Program-made: the position numbers and the translations under genes
Notes under the pieces: generated by a model
What the model saw: the letters and a program-made list of their open reading frames with translations, nothing else
What the model was told of the DNA's origin: nothing
Databases searched by the model: none
Origin: Verrucomicrobiota bacterium
GTDB taxonomy: Bacteria > Verrucomicrobiota > Verrucomicrobiia > Opitutales > Opitutaceae
DNA: 64,000 nucleotides
Reading direction: 5' to 3'
Assembly (NCBI GenBank): GCA_016222805.1
Contig: JACRQG010000048.1
Span: forward strand, 1-64,000
Shown here: positions 54,515-64,000 of the stretch, one piece after another
How positions within the stretch are numbered: position 1 is the first letter of the stretch
How the letters are laid out: the number at the start of each line of letters is the position of its first letter

Positions 54515-55912
54515 TCACTTCCGCACCAGCGCATACCGGTGCGGCTGCGGCTGGCAGGCGTCGCGGAGCTTCGCGGCCAGGGCGACGTACTCGCGCTCCA
54601 ATTCACTGCGCCGGGCAAAGGTCTCCAGCGCCGTCTTGATCCGGGCATCGGGCGCCTTGCCGTCCTTGGTCGACGCGGCGAGCCGTGCGGACAGCGCCTT
54701 CTCGACTGCGGCGGCATCGCTCACGTCGATCTTCGCCTTCGACAGCCCGTACAACTGCGACGCGAGGCCGCGCAACTGCTGGCCCACACTGGTCCGCTGG
54801 CCGCTGATGCGCGTGGCCGCCGCCGACTGCCGGTACTGCGGAGTCCGCTCGTTCTCCGCCAGATCCACTCCGGCCGCCAGCGCCGCGGCGGAAAACTCGC
54901 CCACCGGCTCGTCGTCGATGCGCAGCTCGTAATTGCCCGCCGCCAGCCCGGTCACGAGCAGCCGTTCCTGGTTCAGTTCCCGCATGAACGGCACCAGCGC
55001 GAGCGCCGGCTTCGCCTCGGCGGGCACCACCAGGGGCAGCGCCTGCTCCGTGCAGACAAAATTCACCCCGGCCGGCCCGGTCCGGACTTCGCTGATCGCG
55101 CAGTTCGCCGCCCCGCTGGCCTTCCCCGCCCGTGCGTCGACCCCAATTGTCGCCACCACCTTCGGCATTCCCTGCGCCCGCAGGAAGACATAGCCCATCA
55201 CGAAATGTCCGACCGGTCCCGGGTGCACGCGGTCCGGCCCCACGACCGTGAAGGACGAATCCTTCGTCTGCTCCCGCGTGTTGATCGCGTTCATCACACG
55301 ATCGAAGTCCACCAGCCCGGTGCCGTACTCCTTCGCCCAACCGCGGACCTTGTCCGCGAAACGACCAAGGGCCGCGTTGCCGCCGACGCTGACCGTCGTG
55401 CTCGCCGTCGCCAGCTTCGTGGTCTCGTCGTAAATCGACGGGGTGATCAACGTCAGCCGCGCCCCCGCGGCCTGCAGGCGACCGATCAGCTGCCGCATGC
55501 TCTCTTCGTACTTGGTGAGCGAAGCCTGCCGCCGCGCCTCCACCTCCGGGGTGAGGGTCACGCCACGGTAGTCTCCGTGCCCGACATCGTTCATCCCGAG
55601 CATGATGGTCGCCGCCGTCGGCCGGTGGGCGAGAATGTCGACGTTCAGGCGGTACTTCTCGTCGGACATGATGCCGCTCGCGCGATCGCCTCCGATGCCG
55701 CAATTGAACGTTGTCAGCGGGCGATCGGGGAAACGTGTGGCGTAGTACAGCGTGACGATCGCGTGGTACGTGCCCCCGTGGGTGATGCTGTCGCCGACGA
55801 AGCAGACCACGTCACCGGAACGAAACGGCGGCGCGGAACCGAAGTCCTCGGCCGCAACCAGCGGCGCCACGACCGCCATCCACAGGGCAATCACGCAAGC
55901 AGGGGTACGCAT
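54515..55912 (-). CDS. Secreted SGNH/GDSL hydrolase
   Basis: GDVVCFVGDSITHGGTYHAIV, TTFNCGIGGDRASG, TIMLGMNDVGHGDY, VVGPDRVHPGPVGHFVMGYVFLRAQG: blocks I, II, III, V. Confidence 0.92.
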   Translation of the reverse strand: MRTPACVIALWMAVVAPLVAAEDFGSAPPFRSGDVVCFVGDSITHGGTYHAIVTLYYATRFPDRPLTTFNCGIGGDRASGIMSDEKYRLNVDILAHRPTAATIMLGMNDVGHGDYRGVTLTPEVEARRQASLTKYEESMRQLIGRLQAAGARLTLITPSIYDETTKLATASTTVSVGGNAALGRFADKVRGWAKEYGTGLVDFDRVMNAINTREQTKDSSFTVVGPDRVHPGPVGHFVMGYVFLRAQGMPKVVATIGVDARAGKASGAANCAISEVRTGPAGVNFVCTEQALPLVVPAEAKPALALVPFMRELNQERLLVTGLAAGNYELRIDDEPVGEFSAAALAAGVDLAENERTPQYRQSAAATRISGQRTSVGQQLRGLASQLYGLSKAKIDVSDAAAVEKALSARLAASTKDGKAPDARIKTALETFARRSELEREYVALAAKLRDACQPQPHRYALVRK

Positions 55913-55982
55913 CCCCCCAGCCTCACACGGTCCGCCGCCCCCGGGCAAGCCACTCCGCCACCCCGGTTCCCGCCAGGAGAAA

Positions 55983-55999
55983 GCAACCTATTGGGTTAC
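55983..55999. promoter_or_regulatory. Operator-like palindrome, copy 1 (GCAACC-TATTG-GGTTAC)
   Basis: 15-nt AACCTATTGGGTTAC shared exactly with copy 2; lies upstream of the minus-strand SGNH gene. Confidence 0.5.
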
Positions 56000-56093
56000 T
56001 TTGCCCTTTCGCGGCGCCCGCGCGGGAGGAAGGCGGCAGCGACGTGATTTCTGGCCGCACCGTCCGCGACGCCCGCGTCGTGACCTCCAACCC

Positions 56094-56114
56094 GTGTAAC
56101 CTATTGGGTTACAC
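56094..56114. promoter_or_regulatory. Operator-like palindrome, copy 2 (GTGTAACC-TATTG-GGTTACAC, perfect 8-bp arms)
   Basis: Direct reading of sequence; same spacer and core as copy 1. Confidence 0.5.
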
Positions 56115-56161
56115 CTCCGCTTCTGCGTCCCTCGCGACGACGGGCGGCGGGGCGGACCGGG

Positions 56162-59100
56162 TCAGGGAGTGGCCGGGCTCGCGATCATCAGCCGCACCGG
56201 CCCCAGCAGGCCCGAGGGCAGCAGCGGCGTGTCGGCCTTGAAGGGATTGCGGGTCGTCCAGGAGCGGCGCTGCTCCACCGGCAGCGCGACATCGCCGATC
56301 AGGCGATTGGGCCAGAGGTTTGCCACCGTGATCTCGAGCTCGTTGGCGCCTGGTCGCAGCGCCGGGGAAAGATCGACCCGCCAGGGCGCGCACCACCGGA
56401 CCCCGAGATCGCGGCCGTTGAGTTGCACCCGCGCCATCACCTCGACCCGGCCGAGGTCCAGCCAGAGCGCCGCCGCGCCATCCGCGACCTCAAAGCGGGT
56501 GCGGTACGTCGCCAGGCCGGAGTAGTGCCGCACGCGCGGATCCTCGAGGCGACTCCAGTCTTCCAAACGGGTCCACGCCAGGGGCTGATCCGGGCCGCCG
56601 GCCTGCACCTCGAACTGCACCTGCCAGGGTCCGGGCAGCGTCTGCCGCTCCTGAAAAGCAGCGAAGTTGCCTTCCCCAGCGGGGACGGTGCGGCCGGGCT
56701 CCGGCGGGGCGAACACCACGAAGCAGGACTGCTCCGGTTCGAAACGCAGCGGCACCGTCGTGCGCCCGCCCTTCTCGGAAAACACGGGCAGCGGCCGCCG
56801 CGCGCCCGTGTCCGGATCCCACAGTTCCGGCGCCCGCCCGGCGACCCGGAACACCGCGTGGACGTCCACGACCCTCGCTTCGCGATTTGCCACGAAATAG
56901 ACCTCCGTCTCCCCCACCTGCCGATGGGTGTAGCGCAGCGGACCATTGGACTCGAAGTCCGGCACCACGCCCTGGCGTGCCAGCTCCGCGGCCGCGATCG
57001 CGTAGTCGCCGTACTGCACGGGCTCCCGACCCCGCTCCACCGGCACCGTGGCATCCCACACGATCCGCCCGCGGCCGAGTTCGCGCGCCTTCACGTTCCC
57101 CCCATCGCACGGCCCCCAGATCTCCTCGGCCAGGCGCTGCACCTCCGCGTCACACTGCGGGTAACCCTGCAACCCCGGAGACTTGGCCGGCCGCGGCCCA
57201 ATCACCGTCGCGCCTGCGCGCACCAGTTCCCCGACCTTGCGCAACAGGGCCGGGGTCATGGTGTCTCGCTCCGGCAGCACCAACACCCGGTAACTCATGC
57301 CTCCGGCGAGCAGGAGGCGGCCGTCGCGCACCTGGGCCTGCTCGAGCAGGGTTTCCGGGGCACAGCCGTCGAAGTTGTAGCCAAGGCGATCGGGCCACAC
57401 GCCGCGCGTCGCCGACGGGGGTGGTCGGAAGATCAGCGGCGCGCCCTCCGCGGCGAGGTAGAGAATGTCCGCCACCGGCCGCCCCTGCCGCAGGAGCCAC
57501 TGGCAGCGCGCGAGGTAGCGGTGGTACGCCGGCACGAACGGCCACCAGGTTTGCGTGTGCTCCCAATGCACCCCGTACGATCCCATCGTCATGCCGGGAC
57601 GACGTCCGGGCCAGGGCTGGTGTTGGAATCGGTGGAACGCGATGCGGTTCACCCCGGCGGCAAACGCCCAGTCGCCGAGGGTCTTCATGTTGCCGGGGAA
57701 GGCACGCCAGTCCTCTCCCGGGTTGGAGGTGAACGCCTCCGCGGCCACCACCTCGCGTCCGAGGGTGTGCGCGATCGAGGCCGCCTCGATCACGCTGTAA
57801 GCCGTGTCGAATCCCTTCCACCAGAACTCGCACATCGGCACGTCCGCCACCGCCCCCAGGCTCAGATCGGCGCCAGGATTCATGTCGTAGGGTTCGCTCG
57901 AGAACTTGAGCCCGTGCCGATGGGCGAAATCTCGCAGCCGTCCGACGTGGTGCGCCAGCACCAGCTCCTGCGCGGTCTGGCGGAGATCCCAGAGGAACCG
58001 TTCCGACGTCTCGACACCGCCCACGATCCGTCCGGTCATCGCGGGCAACCACGGCAGGGGATCGTACCCACGGCGCCGCTGGAACTCCGATCGAAAGTTC
58101 TCGGACCAGTTTTGCGCGCTCATCTCCCAGCTGTCGAAATGCAGCGTGGTCAGCCCGCGACCGGGCCGGCGGGACGGGCCGATCTCCTGGATCAACTTCC
58201 CCGCGAACTGCTCGAGGTGCGCATCGAGCGCGGCCGGCTCAAACTTGTCGCTCTCGAAGCCGAGGCCGGGGTTCGGCGCGGGCCGTGTGGTCTGCCCCGT
58301 CGCAGTGCGCCCGAACCGCAGGATTGTCCACTCCCCCGCCGGCACCTCCCATTCGAGACGTCCGTCAGCGCTGAGCCGCGCCGTGAGGTCGACGATGCCG
58401 TCGCGGGCAATGACCTCTCCGGACGGAACCTCCTCATGCCGCGCGGGCGCTGGCAGGAAGGGCTTCACCCGCGGCTGCGACGAATACGGCGCGCGCAGAT
58501 ACAGCGCCTTTTCGTCGACGTCGGCGAGGCGGTGGCCGCCCAATGGCTTCCGAAACGCCAGCACGGCGACGTCGCGGTAGTACTCCTTCCAGAGCCGCGC
58601 GAGTTCCGGCGTGAGCGTGCGCTCCCCGAAGAAGGGTGTCCGCGGCGCCGGACGCGGCAATGGACCCGCGAACCGCTGCGGTCCGGTGACTGTCGTCTCG
58701 CTCGCCACCAGGTGCTGCATCGACTGCTCCGGTTTCACCCAGGGACCGCCGGTGCCGCACCAACCCGGCCCGGTGCCGAGGGCGATTTCAATCCCGAGTC
58801 GGTCCGCCTCGCGCACGGCATGCCCGAAGAGTTCACGCCAGGCCGGGCTCATGAACTCCACGGGCCCGCGCGGGATGCCGATGTTCACTTCGAGGAAGAT
58901 CGCCCCGCCGATGCCGGCCGCGCGCATCGCCTCCAGGTCGGCGGTGAGGCCCTCGCGCGTGAGATTGCCGTCCATGAAGTACCAATAGACCCACGGTCGC
59001 GCGGAATCGGGGGGAGTGGCGAAGCCATCGGCCAACTCCGTCGCAGCCGGGGCGGCGACCGCCAGCGAGGCCATCAGCCCGCCCAGGAGCGGGCCGACCA

Positions 59101-59230
59101 GGAACCGCAGGGAGTGCCGACGCAGGCAGCTGCCTCTGCGGCCACCTCCCTCCGTGCTTTTCCGAAGTTCGGGTACAACGGTTGCCGGGGTTTCGTCCCC
59201 GATCTCGAGTCGAGTCGCGCGGGTTTTCAT
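56162..59230 (-). CDS. GH106-like (alpha-L-rhamnosidase-type) glycosyl hydrolase
   Basis: GFATPPDSARPWVYWYFMDGNLTREGLTADLEAMRAAGIGGAIFLEVNIGIPRGPVEFMSPAWRELFGHAVREADRLGIEIALGTGPGWCGTGGPWV; C-terminal GH2-type sugar-binding domain (LDLGRVEVMARVQLNGRDLGVRWCAPWRVDLS). Confidence 0.9.
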   Translation of the reverse strand: MKTRATRLEIGDETPATVVPELRKSTEGGGRRGSCLRRHSLRFLVGPLLGGLMASLAVAAPAATELADGFATPPDSARPWVYWYFMDGNLTREGLTADLEAMRAAGIGGAIFLEVNIGIPRGPVEFMSPAWRELFGHAVREADRLGIEIALGTGPGWCGTGGPWVKPEQSMQHLVASETTVTGPQRFAGPLPRPAPRTPFFGERTLTPELARLWKEYYRDVAVLAFRKPLGGHRLADVDEKALYLRAPYSSQPRVKPFLPAPARHEEVPSGEVIARDGIVDLTARLSADGRLEWEVPAGEWTILRFGRTATGQTTRPAPNPGLGFESDKFEPAALDAHLEQFAGKLIQEIGPSRRPGRGLTTLHFDSWEMSAQNWSENFRSEFQRRRGYDPLPWLPAMTGRIVGGVETSERFLWDLRQTAQELVLAHHVGRLRDFAHRHGLKFSSEPYDMNPGADLSLGAVADVPMCEFWWKGFDTAYSVIEAASIAHTLGREVVAAEAFTSNPGEDWRAFPGNMKTLGDWAFAAGVNRIAFHRFQHQPWPGRRPGMTMGSYGVHWEHTQTWWPFVPAYHRYLARCQWLLRQGRPVADILYLAAEGAPLIFRPPPSATRGVWPDRLGYNFDGCAPETLLEQAQVRDGRLLLAGGMSYRVLVLPERDTMTPALLRKVGELVRAGATVIGPRPAKSPGLQGYPQCDAEVQRLAEEIWGPCDGGNVKARELGRGRIVWDATVPVERGREPVQYGDYAIAAAELARQGVVPDFESNGPLRYTHRQVGETEVYFVANREARVVDVHAVFRVAGRAPELWDPDTGARRPLPVFSEKGGRTTVPLRFEPEQSCFVVFAPPEPGRTVPAGEGNFAAFQERQTLPGPWQVQFEVQAGGPDQPLAWTRLEDWSRLEDPRVRHYSGLATYRTRFEVADGAAALWLDLGRVEVMARVQLNGRDLGVRWCAPWRVDLSPALRPGANELEITVANLWPNRLIGDVALPVEQRRSWTTRNPFKADTPLLPSGLLGPVRLMIASPATP

Positions 59231-59231
59231 G

Positions 59232-62144
59232 TCAAGGAGCGGCCAGTTGGATCGTCACCGGCCCAAGCAAGCCGGAGGAGGCCAGCGGCGAGTCCTTCTG
59301 GTAATGCCGGGCCGTGGTGAAGGTGTAGCGGCCGGAGGGCCGCGGGCCGCCCTGCCGGAACCACTCCGGCCATTCGAGCAGGGTTTCGAAGTCCTTCCAC
59401 TTGCCATCGAGCGGCAGGTGTTCGTCGCCGATCAGGCGGTTGACCCAAAGGTTCACCACGTCGATCTCGAGTTGGTTTCGCCCGCGCCGGGCCGCCGCGG
59501 TGATGTCGACGCGGTACGGCGGTTTCCATGCGACGCCACAGTCCCGCCCATTGACACGCACGCGCGCCATGACCTCGACCGTCCCGAGGTCGAGGAAGGT
59601 CCCCGGCGACAGGTCCGCGAGCTCGAACTCCCGGGAGTACGTCGCCGTGCCGCTGAAGAACCGGATGCCGGGCTCCGCGTGCTGGCTCCAGTCGGCAAGT
59701 CGCGCGAAGGACACCGTCTCCTTCGGCCCGCCCCAGCGCGGATCGAACCTCACGGCCCAGGGTCCTTCCAGCGCCTGCAGCGCCCGATACTCCGGCCAGT
59801 TTCGCCCCGCGGCCACCGCTGCCGGGCCCACGTCCCCCGCGCGAAACACCACGAACCAACTCTGCATGGGCGCAAAACGCAGCGGCACCGCGGTCCGGCC
59901 CGCGCGTACTTCGAACGCCGGGAGCTCGCGCCTCGCCCCCGTTTCCGGATCCCAGAGCTCCGGACGCTTTCCGCTAACCCGAAACGTGCAGACGACGTCG
60001 CGCCCGCGATTCTCCGGGTGGGAAACGAAGTAGACCTCGGTGCCCCCGACGCGGCGGTGCACATAGGAAAGGCCCTCCCCCTCGAAGTCCGGCGCGAGCC
60101 CGTCCTGCGTGAAGACCTCGGCCATGGTCCGCCCGGAGATCACGCGACCGCCATCCCACAGCTCGGCTGCGATCTTCTCCAGCTCGGCGTCGGCGCGCGG
60201 ATGGTCGGTCAGGCCCGGCGTGCCGCGCGGTCGCGGGCCGCCCACGACCCGCGCTCCCGCGGCGACCAGGTCGCGGATCCGGCGGGCCAAGGGCAGCGTC
60301 ATCCGCTCCGCGTCGGGCAGGCGCAGGTAGCGGTAACTCATGCCCGACGGCAGCACCACCCGCCCGTCCTTCACCGTCATCTTCGCCACCAACTCCGCCG
60401 CGCACAGGTCGAAATCGTACCCGGAAGGGAGCGCGAAGGTCATGTCGTTCACATTGAGCGGTGCGCCCTCGCCGAACCACACGCAGACGTCGGCAACCGG
60501 TTCACCCTGCTGCAGCAGGTGCTGGCAGCGCGCGAGGTAGTCCATCCACGGCCCGCTGTAGCTCCACCAGGTATTGTGTCGTTGGAGGTGTTCGCCCCAT
60601 TTGCGGTGCGTGAGACCCGGCACCATCGCGTCGTAGGCCTGGTGCGCCGAGAGGTGGAAGATCACGCGGTTGAGCCCCTCGCAAAACTTCTGATCGCCCA
60701 TTGCCTTCAGGAGGAACGGGTGGTCGCGCCAGCCGCGATCAGACGTGAACGCCTCGGCCCCGATGATTGACCGCCCGTAGGTGTGCGCCGCCGACGCCAT
60801 GACCTTCGTCGAGCGCTCGTATCCGGGTTTCAACCTCGGGAAGCGTTCGTCGCCGGTGGCCCAAAACTCGCTGATCGGGAAGTCGCCGACCCCGGCGTAA
60901 GCGAGGTTGTCGATGCAGAGGTGGCCGTAGGCTTCGGTGGAGAACTTGATCCCAAAGGGCCGCGCCCGGTCGCGCAAGCGTCCGGCATAATGCGCGAGGT
61001 GCAGCTCGCTCACCGTGGCCCGCACGTCCCAGAGAAATCGCTCCGACAACTCCGGGTTGCCCACGACGCGCCCGGCCAACACCGGGAGCCACCGCCGCAG
61101 GTCGTACCCGCGGCGCGCCCGGAATTCCGCCGGAAAGGTGGCGGTCCAGTTCTGTCCTCCCGCCTCCCAACTGTCCACGTGCACGTACTTCAGGGTCCGG
61201 CCCGCCGCCGCGCCGGCGGCGGTGAAGATCGGCTTCAAGAACGCATCGAAGTGCGCGTCGATGCCGGCGGTCGCGAGACGATCACACTCCAGGCCCACCG
61301 CGGCGCCCGGGCTTGGTCGCGTCATCTTGTAGTTGGAGGCGTGCCCGCAGCGCAGGATGAGCCAGCGTCCGGGCGGCGCGTCCCAGGCGAGGCGCCCGTC
61401 CGCGTCCAGCCGGCCGGTCAGATCGATCACCTGCTCGAGCGGCACCACCGCCCCGGCCGGCGGCAGGGTCTTCACCCCGCGCGGCAACCGCCAGTCGGCA
61501 CCGTCCTTGAGATTGAGCTCCGGGAGACGATAGGCCCGGGCCGCGGCGGCCGCCGGAGCGGGAATCGCGAGCACCGCCACGTCGCGGTACGAGTCGATCG
61601 TCTCCACCTGCTGCCGCACCCTTTCCGGCAGGGCCGCCCCCGGCCGCAGCCAGGCCGAGAGGTTCTTCGGTACGACCGGCCGGGGCACGACGAGGCTTAC
61701 CGGGCGCCCGCCGTCGACTTCGGTTTCGCTCCAGTAGAGCTTCTGCATCGAGAGTTCGGGCGTGATGTGGGGCCCGCCGCTCCCGTAGCCGAAGTCCACG
61801 GAGAGATCGAATTCCAGGCCGAGGCGGTCGCACTCGCGAATCGCCCATTGCATGGCGTCGTGCCACTGCGGGCTGAGCGCCACCATCGGACCCTCCGGCG
61901 CCCACCACGGCCCACTCACCTCCATCCAGAGCACACCGCCGATGCCCACCCGCTGCATCGCCTCCAGGTCGGCGGTGATGCCCGCCTTGGTGATGTTGCC
62001 GTTGATCCAGAACCAGAACACCCAGGGCCGGGCCGAGGCGGGAGGGGCCGCGAAACCCCCGGCGAGCGTTGCAGCATCCCCCGCGGAAAGCGGGGCCACC
62101 AGCAGGCTGAACACGAAGGCGACCAAGCGGAGGTGAGGTTTCAT
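59232..62144 (-). CDS. GH106-like glycosyl hydrolase (tandem paralogue)
   Basis: GFAAPPASARPWVFWFWINGNITKAGITADLEAMQRVGIGGVLWMEVSGPWWAPEGPMVALSPQWHDAMQWAIRECDRLGLEFDLSVDFGYGSGGPHITPE; C-terminal FLDLGTVEVMARVRVNGRDCGVAWKPPYRVDIT. Confidence 0.92.
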   Translation of the reverse strand: MKPHLRLVAFVFSLLVAPLSAGDAATLAGGFAAPPASARPWVFWFWINGNITKAGITADLEAMQRVGIGGVLWMEVSGPWWAPEGPMVALSPQWHDAMQWAIRECDRLGLEFDLSVDFGYGSGGPHITPELSMQKLYWSETEVDGGRPVSLVVPRPVVPKNLSAWLRPGAALPERVRQQVETIDSYRDVAVLAIPAPAAAAARAYRLPELNLKDGADWRLPRGVKTLPPAGAVVPLEQVIDLTGRLDADGRLAWDAPPGRWLILRCGHASNYKMTRPSPGAAVGLECDRLATAGIDAHFDAFLKPIFTAAGAAAGRTLKYVHVDSWEAGGQNWTATFPAEFRARRGYDLRRWLPVLAGRVVGNPELSERFLWDVRATVSELHLAHYAGRLRDRARPFGIKFSTEAYGHLCIDNLAYAGVGDFPISEFWATGDERFPRLKPGYERSTKVMASAAHTYGRSIIGAEAFTSDRGWRDHPFLLKAMGDQKFCEGLNRVIFHLSAHQAYDAMVPGLTHRKWGEHLQRHNTWWSYSGPWMDYLARCQHLLQQGEPVADVCVWFGEGAPLNVNDMTFALPSGYDFDLCAAELVAKMTVKDGRVVLPSGMSYRYLRLPDAERMTLPLARRIRDLVAAGARVVGGPRPRGTPGLTDHPRADAELEKIAAELWDGGRVISGRTMAEVFTQDGLAPDFEGEGLSYVHRRVGGTEVYFVSHPENRGRDVVCTFRVSGKRPELWDPETGARRELPAFEVRAGRTAVPLRFAPMQSWFVVFRAGDVGPAAVAAGRNWPEYRALQALEGPWAVRFDPRWGGPKETVSFARLADWSQHAEPGIRFFSGTATYSREFELADLSPGTFLDLGTVEVMARVRVNGRDCGVAWKPPYRVDITAAARRGRNQLEIDVVNLWVNRLIGDEHLPLDGKWKDFETLLEWPEWFRQGGPRPSGRYTFTTARHYQKDSPLASSGLLGPVTIQLAAP

Positions 62145-62400
62145 GACGTCAGTCTGGTTGAAAAGGTGGGCGGGGAGCCCTCGCCCCGCGTCGCTAGGGC
62201 AAGCCGTCAGGGGCGTCCGCGAAACCCGCGCTTCCCGGCGGCCTGCCAAGAGTCCGGCGGCGGTGGATCCCGTGGCCACGGCGTGGAGGCACCCCGTCCA
62301 ACGAAATGTGGGCGAAACCTGGCCGCGGGCCTGACGGTCGGTGCAGATGACAGGGCATGAGGAGATTGGCTGTCTAGCGGCAGCAGGGTGACGTGGACGA

Positions 62401-64000
62401 TCAGAACCTGCCGTTCACCCCAAAGGTGACGGTGGTGCCGATCATGCTGTGGAACTGGAGTTGGTCGGGTACCCCGCGGTAGCGGCGAAGTGGTTCGTTG
62501 AAGACATTGTCGATGTCGCACGTGACCGTGAGCCACGGACGAAGCTGATAGCCGAAGCCGAGCGTCGAGAGGGTGCGTTCGAAGCGGAACAGGTTGCGGG
62601 CCGGACTGGCGGCGGAATACGTCTGCAGGTAGGGCCCGGTGTAATTGACGAGGTAGCGGGCACTCAGGCCGCGGTAGCGCCAGGAAAGGCTGAGATTCGC
62701 CGTGCGAGGAATGAAGCCGGCGACTTGCCCGCTCGTGAGATAGGCTGTCCCGCCAAATCGGCCGTGAGTATCCAGCCAGGTGTAGTTGGCCAGGAGGGAC
62801 AGGCCGCGCAGCAGGCCGGGCAGGAAGGTGAGCTGTTGCTGGTAGCTGAACTCCCAGCCCTGCACAAAGGCCTCGCCGGCGTTGGCCGAGGTAAGCCGGG
62901 TGAAACCGGCGTACTCGCCGTTGAAACCGTTGTCGGGCCCGCCGGGAATCGTGCCGCCGTCAATCCCGTTGACGATGTAGTCCTTGATGGCCTTGTGAAA
63001 CCAGCCGACCGAAAGGCTGCCCACCGGTTCGAAGTAGTATTCGAGCGAAGCATCCCAATTCGTCGAGGTCCGCGGCCGCAAACTCGGGTTGTTGATCGTC
63101 AGCGTGCGGTTGTTTTCATCGATCACCTCATTCGGCAGCAGGTTGGTCAGCGCCGGCCGGCCAAAGCTGGTAGACCAACTCAGGCGGGCCTTCAGGTCAG
63201 GCGTGACGTCGTGGGTGAGGTGGAGGCTGGGAAAGGACTTGGTGTAGCCGCCGGTAAGTTCGCGCCGCGTGCCCGCGTAGTCGCGGCGGGCGGAGCCGAC
63301 GGGATCCGCGGCCTGTTGCGCCGCGGTGCTGCCGATGCGGGCGCGGACCCAGCCCCAACTTTCGGTCTCGGTCTTCTCGGTGCGGACGCCGCCGAGAAAG
63401 CCCGTGCGACCGATGCGGCCCTGGGCCATTACGTAACCGGCGGTCACGAATTCCCCGACGCCCTGGGTGCCGGTATATTGGACTGATTCGCGATAATAGA
63501 GGTCTTCGTTCCACAGCGCGGGCGTAATCGGAGCGCGCTCCCGAAGAAGGGCCGCCGCCTCCCAGCGGGGAACGGCGAGCCCGGTCTTGCGCGCGGCAAA
63601 AGTCTGGATCGATGGGTCCGCGGGCAGGCCCGTGGTGCCGAGGTAGCTCCACCGCCGCGAGGTCGCGGCATCATCGGCGTTCTGGTCCCGCAGTTTGAAG
63701 CCGAGCTTGAGGGAGAGCGGGAAACGGGTGGCGAAGCCGTACCGGGCGTCGCCGTACGCCTCGCCCACGCCGATGTCGTTGCCGACGTTGGTATTGGTCA
63801 GGCCGTTCGCGATGACGCGGTAGCTCGCCGGGTTGGTGAGGTCGGATCCGGCGGTCTGGATCAGGCGCGGATAGAGGTCGGACTCAGTTCGATCCAGCCG
63901 CCAGCCGACGTTGGTGAGGCGATGGGTGAGACTGGCCGACTCACCGCCGTTGCCGGAATTGATATGGGTCGAGTTGTAGCGCGCGCCGTATTCCAGCCGA
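62401..64000 (-). CDS. TonB-dependent receptor (C-terminal part; 5' end beyond window)
   Basis: Open minus-strand frame to the window edge; TNLLPNEVIDENNRTLTINNPSLRPRTSTNWDASLEYYFEPVGSLSVGWFHKAIKDYIVN...NLFRFERTLSTLGFGYQLRPWLTVTCDIDNVFNEPLRRYRGVPDQLQFHSMIGTTVTFGVNGRF. Confidence 0.92.
   Translation of the reverse strand, partial: RLEYGARYNSTHINSGNGGESASLTHRLTNVGWRLDRTESDLYPRLIQTAGSDLTNPASYRVIANGLTNTNVGNDIGVGEAYGDARYGFATRFPLSLKLGFKLRDQNADDAATSRRWSYLGTTGLPADPSIQTFAARKTGLAVPRWEAAALLRERAPITPALWNEDLYYRESVQYTGTQGVGEFVTAGYVMAQGRIGRTGFLGGVRTEKTETESWGWVRARIGSTAAQQAADPVGSARRDYAGTRRELTGGYTKSFPSLHLTHDVTPDLKARLSWSTSFGRPALTNLLPNEVIDENNRTLTINNPSLRPRTSTNWDASLEYYFEPVGSLSVGWFHKAIKDYIVNGIDGGTIPGGPDNGFNGEYAGFTRLTSANAGEAFVQGWEFSYQQQLTFLPGLLRGLSLLANYTWLDTHGRFGGTAYLTSGQVAGFIPRTANLSLSWRYRGLSARYLVNYTGPYLQTYSAASPARNLFRFERTLSTLGFGYQLRPWLTVTCDIDNVFNEPLRRYRGVPDQLQFHSMIGTTVTFGVNGRF

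Noticed and set aside
56423-59320. 965-aa plus-strand ORF
   Set aside because: Antisense to the first GH106-like gene; no recognisable domain.
1-64000. CRISPR arrays, rRNA, tRNA, prophage or integrative element
   Set aside because: No regularly spaced repeats, no cloverleaf or rRNA-like segments, no integrase or phage genes noticed; only the RAYT remnant and short repeats.

Overview
High-GC bacterial chromosomal window, gene-dense on both strands. The gene content (Ser/Thr kinase-WD40 + ECF sigma pair, many secreted carbohydrate-active proteins, TonB receptors) suggests Verrucomicrobiota, possibly Opitutales; that is inference only. I support about 44 protein genes and several short repeat elements. 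I see no rRNA, tRNA, CRISPR array or intact transposon. Main blocks: (i) a signalling cluster at 13.6-21.3 kb with tandem V4R proteins, a degenerate NtrC-like REC-AAA protein, a NarL-type regulator, an Hpt protein and a PAS hybrid histidine kinase; (ii) a tightly overlapping lipid-modification operon at 21.4-26.3 kb (DUF1365, Cfa-type methyltransferase, DUF1475, DUF2062, DUF1295, second Cfa-like methyltransferase); (iii) sugar/polysaccharide catabolic blocks at 26.4-35.6, 41.9-48.8 and 54.5-64.0 kb (RraA-like, DUF1961, sialate-esterase-like, GH172/DUF2961, TonB receptors, tandem GH106-like); (iv) a three-gene GT-C/GT2 locus at 49.1-52.8 kb whose first protein looks like the eukaryotic ALG10/DIE2 glucosyltransferase. 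Top candidates for something undescribed: the ALG10-like/TMTC-like/DPM1-like glycosylation locus; the paired 'SENH...GGAKTR' secreted family next to a TonB receptor; and a GTAG-headed REP-like repeat family together with a RAYT transposase remnant. All family names come from reading motifs; no database search was run.
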